15,167 nt of DNA, from the NCBI GenBank assembly GCA_903826185.1, contig CAIKDL010000019.1, positions 1-15,167 on the forward strand, written 5' to 3'. Shown here piece after piece: positions 1-6,238 of the stretch. How positions within the stretch are numbered: the first letter of the stretch is position 1; each line of letters opens with the position of its first letter. The notes beneath the pieces are model-generated. The model had not been told where the DNA came from, did no database searches, and saw only the letters and a program-made list of their open reading frames with translations. The position numbers and the translations under genes are program-made. The DNA is from an uncultured bacterium (GTDB lineage: Bacteria > Patescibacteriota > Minisyncoccia > Phycocordibacterales > PALSA-1337).

Positions 1-10
1 AGGCAAATAA

Positions 11-1909
11 GTGAAAAAGTTCATAGTCCGCATAGCGAGACTGTACGCGCCATTCAAAAAGCGCTTACTGGTCTCATTGTCGTTGTTGATGACAATCGAA
101 CTCGTAAGTCTGGCCATGCCATATGTTTACGGTCGATTGGTCAACGCCGCTTCTGGTCACAAGCTCGCTGGAGTTGCGTTGTTCTCATTCGGTTGCTTGG
201 CGGTGTTTTTAACATCGCGCGGTGTTGATTGGATCCGTGATAAGTTCACTCTGGCTCTTGAGCTGGATACGAACCTTCACGTCCCAAATCAGACCATTAG
301 CAAGATCTTGGAATACTCAGTTGGTCAGCACCATAACGAGAATTCCGGAATCAAGCAGCAGGTCATCAACCGTGGTGAGAGAGCGATACAAGAAGCCACT
401 AGTCGGATCTTGTTCGATCTGGCGCCGATGGTGTTGGGATCGATCATCACGATCATCATACTGTTGGCGTACAATCCAACAATTGGTCTCATCACATTGC
501 TCGGCGCTGTGATCTATATCACAGTCATACGTCAGGCCAATTCGAAATTCATCAAGCAGATCCGTTTGATCCGCAAGAAGAATCGCGCGACTGGCAAGAT
601 CTACAACGAGCTTGTCAGAAACGTCGAGTTGGTGAAGTTGAATGCCCAAGAAGCCAAGGCTCAAGGTGAGTATAGTGTGGCTCTCAAGGACAGCAACACC
701 TTCGAAACCAATACGTGGTTAGCTGTGATACGTTACTGGTTCACCAGTGGTCTCATCGTCACGTTCACCATGATTGTGGTCTACTTCGTTTGCGGTGCCA
801 TGGTCTGTTACGATGCGATAAGCATCGGCGCCATGGTGGCATGCATCGGTTGGGCCAATCCGGTTTTGAGTCGAGTGACTCAAGCTGGCAACATTCAAAG
901 AGCTATCATGGGTTGGCGTGCGGATATCGAACGGTACTTCGTGATGATGGATATTCCTTGCGACATCATTGTCATGGAAAATCCAGTCCGGCCGGATAGG
1001 TATCTTGGTCGGATAGTCTTCGAGAATGTCTCGTTTACGTATCCGCGTCGTAAGACTCAGGTTGCCAAGGACAAGGATCATATAGTTGACATCGATGGCG
1101 ATGGTGACGACGGCGAAGATTCTGGTAAGAAAAAACCTGGAGAGTCTGAAAAAGAAGTCGATCCAGCCATTGAAGAAGTCTCGTTCACGCTCGAGCAAGG
1201 CGGAAGATATGCTGTGGTCGGAGAATCCGGCTCTGGCAAATCTACCATCAGGCATCTGATGCTTCGGTCATATGATCCTCAAAAAGGGAGAATACTGATC
1301 GACGGTATCGATCTGCGGACGCTCGATCTCCGGCATTATCTGGAGCACGTGGGCGTTGTCGATCAGGATGTGCTTCTGTTCGATCGGTCCTTGCGAGACA
1401 ATATCGTTTGGGCCAGAGATGACAAGCTGCCAGTCTTGACCGAGACGCAATTGCTCGATATCTGTCAGCAGGCCTGTATCGACCGGTTCTTTTGCCGGTT
1501 GGAACATGGTCTCGAAACAGAGATCGGTGAGCGCGGAGTCAAGCTCTCTGGTGGTGAGCGTCAACGAGTCGGGATAGCTCGAGCCCTGGCGAAGCATCCA
1601 TCGATCTTGGTGTTCGATGAAGCCACGTCTCACTTGGATTCGGTCAATGAGGCCGACATCACGGAGTCGATCGAAAAGGCTTCGGTTGGACGGACGACGA
1701 TCATCATCGCACACCGTCTCTCGACGATCCTGTCAGCCGACAAGATCTTGGTCTTGGACAAAGGCAAGCTGGTCGGCATGGGCACTCATCAAGAGCTCTA
1801 CGCCGGTTGTGACAAGTACAAAGCCTTGGTTGGTAATCAGATCATGGCCTTGGAGAAGTTGCACTTCGGCTTGATTGGATCTGGCGGAGCGAAGACTGTT
1901 CAACCGTAA
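11..1909 (+). CDS. ABC exporter, fused membrane and ATPase domains
   Basis: This 632-residue protein is a half-size ABC exporter (MsbA/multidrug type) that should work as a homodimer in the cytoplasmic membrane; its substrate cannot be read from sequence. The transmembrane part covers about residues 15-290, with hydrophobic segments near 18-40, 53-70, 135-172 and 245-285. The ATPase domain has Walker A GESGSGKST (404-412), signature LSGGERQ (512-518), Walker B ILVFDE (532-537) and the switch histidine H568. The GTG start directly follows an in-frame TAA at 8-10, so the N-terminus is complete; only AGG at bases 1-3 resembles a ribosome site. Oddity: between the A-loop tyrosine Y344 and the next strand (I387) lies an extra charged stretch of about 35 residues containing DIDGDGDDGED (360-370), where related proteins usually have around ten. 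The family call is certain; the function of the insert is unknown. Confidence 0.95.
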   Translation: MKKFIVRIARLYAPFKKRLLVSLSLLMTIELVSLAMPYVYGRLVNAASGHKLAGVALFSFGCLAVFLTSRGVDWIRDKFTLALELDTNLHVPNQTISKILEYSVGQHHNENSGIKQQVINRGERAIQEATSRILFDLAPMVLGSIITIIILLAYNPTIGLITLLGAVIYITVIRQANSKFIKQIRLIRKKNRATGKIYNELVRNVELVKLNAQEAKAQGEYSVALKDSNTFETNTWLAVIRYWFTSGLIVTFTMIVVYFVCGAMVCYDAISIGAMVACIGWANPVLSRVTQAGNIQRAIMGWRADIERYFVMMDIPCDIIVMENPVRPDRYLGRIVFENVSFTYPRRKTQVAKDKDHIVDIDGDGDDGEDSGKKKPGESEKEVDPAIEEVSFTLEQGGRYAVVGESGSGKSTIRHLMLRSYDPQKGRILIDGIDLRTLDLRHYLEHVGVVDQDVLLFDRSLRDNIVWARDDKLPVLTETQLLDICQQACIDRFFCRLEHGLETEIGERGVKLSGGERQRVGIARALAKHPSILVFDEATSHLDSVNEADITESIEKASVGRTTIIIAHRLSTILSADKILVLDKGKLVGMGTHQELYAGCDKYKALVGNQIMALEKLHFGLIGSGGAKTVQP

Positions 1910-1926
1910 AGGTTGCGGTTGTCCAC

Positions 1927-1946
1927 AAGCAAAAGCAAAAGCAAAA
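1927..1946. repeat. short AAAAGC tandem repeat
   Basis: About three copies of AAAAGC stand in a row just after the stop of the ABC exporter gene. The tract is non-coding and precedes the shared terminator. No function is apparent. Confidence 0.5.
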
Positions 1947-1956
1947 TGTTCGTAAC

Positions 1957-1990
1957 AAAAGACCGCCGGCGGGTGCCAGCGGTCTTTTTT
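1957..1990. terminator. shared terminator between converging genes
   Basis: The arms AAAAGACCGC (1957-1966) and GCGGTCTTTT (1979-1988) pair perfectly. A C/A mismatch and a further GGC/GCC step close a four-base loop. The + strand side runs into T residues, so it should stop the ABC exporter transcript. The A-run on the left arm gives a weaker U-tract on the other strand, so it may also serve rpsA. A second GCGCGC/GCGCGC hairpin lies at 2010-2034, close to the rpsA stop. Confidence 0.85.
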
Positions 1991-2045
1991 CTTTCGTAAT
2001 TATTATTTGGCGCGCCTTTTATGTTTTTGCGCGCGGCACTTTTTA

Positions 2046-3314
2046 TTACTTAGTTCCAACAAAACTCAAAGCCATCTTCTGTTCCTTCGGATCGAACAGG
2101 GCAATCTTGAAGCTGTAAGTCTTACCAAGCTCCAAAGTTTTCTTGAGCTTTTCCTCAGAACCGAATTCGGTCACACGGACCAAACCAGCGACACCTTCCT
2201 CTATGGAAGCCAATGCGCCATGGCGGTTGTATTTGATGATGACTCCGGAAACGGCCATGTCCTTCTTGTATTTCTTGGCAGCCTCGATCCATGGATTGGT
2301 CTTAAGCTGTTTCAGAGACAAAGAGATCTTGCCGTCCTTGACCTCGATGATCTTGGCGCGGATCTTCTGACCAACCTTTACGAATTGGCGAGGATCTTCC
2401 ACTAGACCCCAGTCGATCTCAGAAATGTGTATCAAACCTTCAAGATTTTCTTCGAGCTTGACGAAGACGCCGAAGTCTACGACGCCGGTGACGGTGCCAT
2501 CGACTTCATCGCTAACTTCGTATTTGCTGACAATCTTTTCTTTTTCTTTTTGTTCAGAACCCTTTTCTGAGAAGATCAGTTTGCCTTCCTTAGGATCGGC
2601 AGTGATGATTGAAACGCCGATATGTGTACCAACGAGCTTTTTTAATTCTTCCAATATCTTATCTTTATCTCCATCAGCTATGCGAGGATAATGCTCCGCC
2701 TTGAGTTGTGAAGCCGGAAGGAATCCCATGATGCCTTGCCATTCGATGAGAAGACCGCCCTTGTTAGCTTCCTTGACTGGAAGTTCGAGAACTTTCTTTT
2801 CTTTGATAGCTGTTTCAGCTTCGCTCCAAATGAGAGCTGTGCGAGCTTCCTTGAGTGAGAGTTCGTAATAACCATCTTTGTGAGCGGTGTCGACGATCTT
2901 GGCAGCGATGACGTCGCCGACATTGATCTTCTTGATGACGTCACGAGCGGTCATGAATTCACGACCGTAAATGATACCTGTACCAAATGGTGCCAAGTCT
3001 ATATATACAGCTGACTTCTCAACCGCGATTACTGGACCTTCGACAAGATCTCCGATGATCGGAGGATTCTTGGCTCCGGTGGTCAAAGTTCCCATGACCG
3101 TAACTTTTTCTTCCGCGACGACAGCCGCCTTATTCTTCGGGGCGTTGGACTTTGTTAATGTGGAAGACTTGCTGGACTTCTTCTTTGTCGTGACTTCTGT
3201 AGATTCTTTTGCGGAATCTTTTGCGGTTACCTTGTCTTCTGCCTCTTTCTCTGTAGCTTTATCTGCAACCTCAGCCTTTTCGTGGCTCAATGTAGCCTTT
3301 AATTTATTAAACAT
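2046..3314 (-). CDS. rpsA: 30S ribosomal protein S1, four-repeat form
   Basis: S1 binds mRNA on the small ribosomal subunit and helps recruit transcripts, which matters most where Shine-Dalgarno pairing is weak. The 422 residues hold four OB-fold S1 repeats at about 86-155, 172-251, 267-335 and 350-419. The third is the most canonical, with GVVDFGVFVKLEENLEGLIH and a downstream KISLSLK strand. E. coli S1 has six repeats and about 557 residues, so this is a short form. The first roughly 75 residues form a K/E/S/T-rich, probably disordered tail. The ATG at 3314 has only GGAG about 12 bases upstream. A good promoter lies at 3441-3469, leaving a leader of about 120 bases that contains a GGCTC/GAGC hairpin; self-regulation by S1 is possible but not shown. 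The gene could be called a generic S1-domain protein, but its four tandem repeats favour ribosomal S1. Confidence 0.87.
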   Translation of the reverse strand: MFNKLKATLSHEKAEVADKATEKEAEDKVTAKDSAKESTEVTTKKKSSKSSTLTKSNAPKNKAAVVAEEKVTVMGTLTTGAKNPPIIGDLVEGPVIAVEKSAVYIDLAPFGTGIIYGREFMTARDVIKKINVGDVIAAKIVDTAHKDGYYELSLKEARTALIWSEAETAIKEKKVLELPVKEANKGGLLIEWQGIMGFLPASQLKAEHYPRIADGDKDKILEELKKLVGTHIGVSIITADPKEGKLIFSEKGSEQKEKEKIVSKYEVSDEVDGTVTGVVDFGVFVKLEENLEGLIHISEIDWGLVEDPRQFVKVGQKIRAKIIEVKDGKISLSLKQLKTNPWIEAAKKYKKDMAVSGVIIKYNRHGALASIEEGVAGLVRVTEFGSEEKLKKTLELGKTYSFKIALFDPKEQKMALSFVGTK

Positions 3315-3440
3315 TTGTGTGACGCGCTCCGCTTTTTAGATTAATAAGGCCGAGATGGTGCTCTCCGTGAGCCAAAACATCCGGCATAAATTGCGGGATA
3401 ACGCGAAATTTGTAATGAAACACTCTTCTAACTGCGGCTC

Positions 3441-3469
3441 AATATAGCCTATTGTTGTCATTTTGTCTA
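3441..3469 (-). promoter_or_regulatory. rpsA promoter
   Basis: Read on the - strand, TAGACA (3469-3464) is followed after exactly 17 bases by TATATT (3446-3441). Each hexamer is one mismatch from the sigma-70 consensus. Transcription should start near 3433, giving rpsA a leader of about 120 bases. Confidence 0.7.
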
Positions 3470-3528
3470 GGAAATATTGATTTATCAAAGCTTTGGGTGC
3501 AGATTGGGATTAGAAATGGAGGTGTAAA

Positions 3529-4017
3529 ATGCATGGATTGTCAGTTAAGTGTCGTGTGATTAAACCACGACAACGTCAGGGGTTAAAGGCAATCGATAAC
3601 GAATTTCTTGATAAGGCAATCAAGGAAATGCGTGATCGTCGCCAGGCAAGATTCATTGCCAACTTCATTGGAAGTATTGCACGCGAGTCAGATTGCGGCA
3701 GTATTATCCTGGCACGCTCCAAGGATGGCAAAGAAAAGATCCTGGTCGTTCCAAGCGTGGGGTTACGTCAGAAAGACGGGCCAGTTCCGCTCTGTTATTG
3801 TCACGCACTTGGATCGCGCCCGAAGTTGCCCAGGACAGATGCGGCACTGGCAAAATGGTGTATGGGCTTCAGCGAGCAGCTGGATCTGTTATCCAAGCTA
3901 TCATTGTTCACTGTTGGTCCGTTTGATCCTGGCGGAAATTTCAGAAAGAAGATCGCTGTCGAACTTTGGCACGCAGTTCACGACCCTCTTCTTGACGAAT
4001 TGCTGCAAACTAAGTAA
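3529..4017 (+). CDS. protein of unknown function (162 aa)
   Basis: I do not recognise this family. The protein is basic and soluble, with no signal peptide or membrane segment. It has an R/K-rich N-terminus, a helical charged stretch at about 20-45, and cysteines at positions 8, 56, 89, 91 and 110 that form no clear zinc motif. The start is well supported: TGGAGGTG at 3517-3524 lies a few bases before the ATG, one of the strongest ribosome sites in the window. The gene is divergent from rpsA and is followed 14 bases after its stop by its own terminator, so it is probably monocistronic. No convincing promoter was found: TTGTCA at 3455-3460 lacks a good -10 partner. An uninterrupted frame, strong ribosome site and terminator argue that it is a real gene. 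Confidence 0.8.
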   Translation: MHGLSVKCRVIKPRQRQGLKAIDNEFLDKAIKEMRDRRQARFIANFIGSIARESDCGSIILARSKDGKEKILVVPSVGLRQKDGPVPLCYCHALGSRPKLPRTDAALAKWCMGFSEQLDLLSKLSLFTVGPFDPGGNFRKKIAVELWHAVHDPLLDELLQTK

Positions 4018-4031
4018 TCAGTATCCAAACC

Positions 4032-4061
4032 CGCATCTATGCTATAGGTGCGCGGTTTTTT
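4032..4061 (+). terminator. terminator after the 3529 gene
   Basis: CGCATCTAT (4032-4040) pairs with ATAGGTGCG (4044-4052), nine pairs including one T-G, across a three-base GCT loop. A further CC/GG step past a bulged C is followed by six T residues at 4056-4061. It is a typical intrinsic terminator directly after the stop codon. Confidence 0.85.
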
Positions 4062-4075
4062 GTTGGCATCATTTA

Positions 4076-4103
4076 TTGACACCAAAAAATTATTTGCTAA
4101 ACT
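4076..4103 (+). promoter_or_regulatory. promoter of the candidate small RNA
   Basis: A perfect TTGACA (4076-4081) is followed after 16 bases by TAAACT (4098-4103), preceded by TG at 4095-4096 as in extended -10 promoters. It sits just after the previous gene's terminator and points into a stretch with no convincing coding frame. Transcription would start at about 4108-4110. Confidence 0.65.
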
Positions 4104-4106
4104 TAC

Positions 4107-4178
4107 TGTGTCGATTAATCTCGGCTGGTGGGACAAAAATCTAGGTGACACAACCCCGCTTCGGCGGGTTTTGTGTTT
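4107..4178 (+). ncRNA. candidate small structured RNA of unknown class
   Basis: About 70 bases are bracketed by their own promoter (4076-4103) and a hairpin terminator: CCCGC, TTCG loop, GCGGG at about 4155-4168, extended by ACACAA/TTGTGT. The 5' end TGTGTC (4107-4112) can pair with GACACA (4147-4152), enclosing an arm with GGTGGGAC (4127-4134). The same ACACA is also needed for the lower terminator stem (TGTGT, 4172-4176), so two exclusive folds are possible, as in attenuators and riboswitches. The MBL gene downstream has its own promoter, which argues for a free-standing RNA. An alternative is a 24-codon GTG-started leader peptide from 4108 with tandem Trp codons, but it has no ribosome site. 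The exact 5' end is uncertain and may fall inside the first pairing arm. I do not recognise the RNA family. Confidence 0.45.
4148..4178 (+). terminator. terminator ending the candidate small RNA
   Basis: A CCCGC/GCGGG stem is closed by a stable TTCG tetraloop. Below a small internal loop it is extended by ACACAA/TTGTGT. T residues follow, partly inside the lower stem. Confidence 0.7.
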
Positions 4179-4209
4179 ATAAACATCGCGTCTGATTCGC
4201 ACCAGATCC

Positions 4210-4238
4210 TTGGCGCAGCTATCATTTTCTGCTAAACT
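4210..4238 (+). promoter_or_regulatory. promoter of the MBL-fold gene
   Basis: TTGGCG (4210-4215), 17 bases, then TAAACT (4233-4238) with TG at 4230-4231. The extended -10 TGCTAAACT is identical to that of the candidate small RNA promoter 135 bases upstream. The start would be near 4245, giving a leader of about 20 bases before the ATG at 4264. Confidence 0.55.
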
Positions 4239-4263
4239 CTAATCACTAACGTCTTTAAATATC

Positions 4264-4914
4264 ATGATAATCACTTACCTAGGAGGAGAATCTGTGAAAG
4301 TCCAATTCGGTGACACGATACTTTCTTTCAATCCGATTTCTAAGGATTCGTCTTTGAAGCCAGCTAAATTCGGTGCGGATATAGTTTTGTCATCACTCAA
4401 CAATCCCGACATGAACGGAGTCGATCAAGTGACCTTCGGTGACAAGAAACCATTTGCCATCACTGGACCAGGTGAGTATGAGGTTCGTGGCGTTTTCATA
4501 AAAGGGCTTCCTTCAGAATCGAATTACGATGGCGGCAACGCAGCCAGCAAGGACAAATTCATAAATACTATATATACAGTACAACTCGAAGGCATGAATA
4601 TCTGTTTCTTGGGTGGTCTCAGTCAGACAGAGCTCCCGAAGGAAACCGACGAAGAGATCGATGGTGTGGATATTTTGTTTGTGCCGATCGGTGGTAACGG
4701 AGTATTGGAACCGTCCAAAGCCTATAAGTTGGCGGTCTCAATGGAACCAAAGATTATTATCCCGATCCATTATGGAGATCTTGGTGCCAAGGATGCTCTG
4801 AAGATATTCTTGAAAGAAGCTGGTGAAAATCCAACCCCGACATCAAAACTGACGCTCAAGAAAAAAGATTTGGAAGGCAAAGACGCAGAGGTTGTCATAT
4901 TGGAGAAAGAGTAG
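4264..4914 (+). CDS. MBL-fold protein with degenerate metal site
   Basis: This 216-residue protein resembles the metallo-beta-lactamase-fold hydrolases (Lactamase_B_3-like) common in Patescibacteria. The opening MIITYLGGESVKVQFGDT, GPGEYEVRGV (68-77), the strand before FLGGL (115-119) and PIHYGD (167-172) follow the family pattern. Active members carry a His-rich HxHxDH-type motif after the first long strand; here that place reads SSLNNPDMN (43-51) with no histidine. The usual HLGD is FLGG. Only H169 remains of the expected ligands. It is therefore likely a non-catalytic or altered relative, perhaps a binding or scaffold protein. The ATG has no Shine-Dalgarno site, while AGGAGGAG at 4280-4287 precedes an in-frame GTG at 4294. 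I keep the ATG because the first ten residues are family-like. Confidence 0.75.
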   Translation: MIITYLGGESVKVQFGDTILSFNPISKDSSLKPAKFGADIVLSSLNNPDMNGVDQVTFGDKKPFAITGPGEYEVRGVFIKGLPSESNYDGGNAASKDKFINTIYTVQLEGMNICFLGGLSQTELPKETDEEIDGVDILFVPIGGNGVLEPSKAYKLAVSMEPKIIIPIHYGDLGAKDALKIFLKEAGENPTPTSKLTLKKKDLEGKDAEVVILEKE

Positions 4915-4920
4915 TATAGT
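4892..4920 (+). promoter_or_regulatory. promoter overlapping the end of the MBL gene
   Basis: TTGTCA (4892-4897), exactly 17 bases, then TATAGT (4915-4920), with one mismatch per hexamer. The -35 lies inside the last MBL codons. A start near 4927 would give the 4948 gene a leader of about 20 bases. Confidence 0.55.
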
Positions 4921-4947
4921 ATGGCGAAAGCCTAATCAATAAAAAAC

Positions 4948-5244
4948 ATGACCATCGAAGCCTATATCTCAAATCTGAAATCAAAGCCGGCGCACATTCG
5001 TCAGCAGATCGCTTTTTGGTCTTCATTCGGTGTCACCGTTGTCATATTCTTGTTCTGGTTGGCATCGGTTACAGGTGTTACTGGTTCTGCTACGAGTACT
5101 GTCGCGCAAGCGGTTGATCGCGCTGGTTCTCCGGCACAGTCCATAACCGCCAGCGTTGGCTCGCTTTTTGGTGATATTAAGGACATTTTCTTTGCTCCGA
5201 AAAAGATTACATATTCTTCTATTGAAGTCAGACCAGGGAAGTAG
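4948..5244 (+). CDS. small single-helix membrane protein (98 aa)
   Basis: No family is recognised. The first 20 residues are polar and basic, one transmembrane helix spans about 24-42 (rich in F, W, V, I), and the remainder is a Ser/Thr/Ala-rich tail ending in a basic segment. With its short basic N-terminus it could sit either way in the membrane. The helix is followed by small residues rather than a clear signal peptidase site, so it is probably anchored. The ATG lies 33 bases after the MBL stop and has no Shine-Dalgarno site, only an A-rich leader (AATAAAAAAC). A promoter at 4892-4920 and read-through from the MBL gene are both possible, and a hairpin terminator follows at 5287. Confidence 0.7.
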   Translation: MTIEAYISNLKSKPAHIRQQIAFWSSFGVTVVIFLFWLASVTGVTGSATSTVAQAVDRAGSPAQSITASVGSLFGDIKDIFFAPKKITYSSIEVRPGK

Positions 5245-5286
5245 TCTGTTTATTTTTGTCCAATTTTTAATAAGTCTATCGATATG

Positions 5287-5313
5287 CCGCAGCCGCCGTT
5301 GACTGCGGTTTTG
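5287..5313 (+). terminator. terminator after the 98-aa gene
   Basis: CCGCAG (5287-5292) pairs with CTGCGG (5303-5308) around a ten-base loop, followed by TTTTGCTTTGTT. The T-tract is interrupted, so efficiency is uncertain. Confidence 0.6.
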
Positions 5314-5318
5314 CTTTG

Positions 5319-5381
5319 TTGTAATGTCAGAACAGGTTAAATGTAGTTATCGTTGTTCTTGAACAATCGCGATCATTCGCG
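5319..5381 (+). promoter_or_regulatory. possible promoter with two inverted repeats
   Basis: A weak promoter, TTGTAA (5319-5324), 17 bases, TGTAGT (5342-5347), would start transcription near 5354. Exactly there begins TTGTTC-TT-GAACAA (5353-5366), and two bases on follows CGCGA-TCAT-TCGCG (5368-5381). The first is a near-perfect palindrome fit for a dimeric repressor, and both could also form small hairpins at the 5' end of the mRNA. The repeats are clear; their role is inferred. Confidence 0.4.
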
Positions 5382-5407
5382 TCAACATCAAATAGGAGGC
5401 CTGGAAA

Positions 5408-6076
5408 ATGGCAAAAGCAGCGAGCAAAGTGGGGGCCGTCGCAAGTCGTAAACAGCGCGGGGGAATCGATTACCAAAAAGGCTCTTGGATCAAGTTGGAT
5501 AAGGAAACCTTGAGACCCGGCGACTTCCTTGTCTCCGACGACTGTAACCCGAATAACCTGGAGCATTGTGGCGAACAAGGTCATGGCTGCTGTTTTACCA
5601 TGATGGCGCTGCCTTCCAGCTACTTCGGGTTACCAGCCAACAAAGCGGTGGTCAATAAAGGCATCTTCTGGCGGCTGATCGGCCTGGTTTCTGGTAAGTG
5701 GCACAAGCCGCGGAAACCGAAGCTGTCCGAAGAAGAAAAATGGGCCTTGGCGCAGAAGCGTGTTATGGACAGCTACAAGAAGCGCGGGTTCGTGAGGACG
5801 GCCGCCGACGAAGAGGCCTTGCACATGTTCTTCAGTCCCGGGTGTGTCCCGACCGGTCTCACCCAAGAAGAAGTGTTCCAATGCATCTCCTTTTACGCGA
5901 TGAAGCGTGAATTGGACATCTCCTTCTTGCCTGGAGAATTGCAGTTTTCCGGCGTAGTGACTCGGAAGCAATTCCGGAGCAAAATGGAAAAATTCATCTG
6001 CCGATCCCTCAGGGAGTTCAGAAAGGAGTTGGCCCGCGGCGCGGTGACGATCTTGAAAGTCAAGCCGACGACCTGA
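5408..6076 (+). CDS. protein of unknown function (222 aa), Cys-containing
   Basis: No family is recognised. The N-terminal 30 residues are basic and probably flexible. A Cys/His cluster follows (C46, H53, C54, H59, C61, C62) that could bind a metal. The middle has a basic linker (KWHKPRKPKLSEEEKW) and helices, and the C-terminal third has helices rich in R and K with C146, C159 and C198. There is no signal peptide or membrane helix. The start is clear: TAGGAGGC at 5393-5400 ends 7 bases before the ATG. The base composition looks more GC-rich than the genes around it, a possible sign of different origin or of stronger codon selection. The gene stands alone between two terminators, with two inverted repeats in its leader. 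It is real as a gene; function unknown. Confidence 0.8.
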   Translation: MAKAASKVGAVASRKQRGGIDYQKGSWIKLDKETLRPGDFLVSDDCNPNNLEHCGEQGHGCCFTMMALPSSYFGLPANKAVVNKGIFWRLIGLVSGKWHKPRKPKLSEEEKWALAQKRVMDSYKKRGFVRTAADEEALHMFFSPGCVPTGLTQEEVFQCISFYAMKRELDISFLPGELQFSGVVTRKQFRSKMEKFICRSLREFRKELARGAVTILKVKPTT

Positions 6077-6117
6077 GCCTGATCGCCGACGAAGCCTTCA
6101 TTGAGTGTACAAATCAC

Positions 6118-6152
6118 AGAGCGTACGACCATAAGGTACGACGCTCTTTTTA
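6118..6152 (+). terminator. terminator after the 5408 gene
   Basis: AGAGCGT (6118-6124) pairs with ACGCTCT (6141-6147). An inner ACC/GGT step closes an ATAA loop beyond a three-base internal loop, and a T-run follows directly. Confidence 0.8.
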
Positions 6153-6186
6153 TTTGCTCTTGTTTTGGGCATTTTTAGTCAATAGC

Positions 6187-6214
6187 TTGACATAACTGAA
6201 ATCTCATGTAGTCT
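6187..6214 (+). promoter_or_regulatory. possible promoter of the zinc-finger gene
   Basis: A perfect TTGACA (6187-6192) is followed after 16 bases by TAGTCT (6209-6214), a poor -10. The position, about 25 bases before the ATG at 6239, fits. Confidence rests on the -35 alone. Confidence 0.4.
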
Positions 6215-6238
6215 TAATCCTGGAAAGGAAATTCAAAT

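Noticed and set aside
1088..1120. EF-hand calcium-binding loop in the ABC exporter insert.
   Set aside because: The spacing of acidic residues fits at positions 1, 3 and 5, but the required hydrophobic residue at position 8 is Asp and no flanking helices are evident. I report only an acidic insertion.
719..1714. Long open frames on the - strand inside the ABC exporter gene (for example 719-1255 and 1268-1714).
   Set aside because: They lie opposite a gene with all ABC motifs intact, have no ribosome sites and show low-complexity shadow composition.
2009..2016. GGCGCGCC palindrome as a protein-binding or cloning site.
   Set aside because: It is better explained as one arm of a GCGCGC/GCGCGC hairpin (2010-2034) next to the rpsA stop; nothing else suggests a construct.
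4127..4134. GGTGGGAC resembles the core of the T-box motif (GGTGGNAC) ahead of a terminator.
   Set aside because: A T-box leader needs a long stem I region upstream. Only a few bases separate the predicted transcription start from this motif, a terminator and promoter lie just before it, and the next gene is neither an aminoacyl-tRNA synthetase nor an amino-acid gene.
3608..4144. 178-codon + strand frame overlapping the 3529 gene.
   Set aside because: It lacks a ribosome site, runs through the terminator at 4032-4061 and into the candidate small RNA, and has an implausible residue mix. The 3529 frame has a strong ribosome site and stops just before the terminator.
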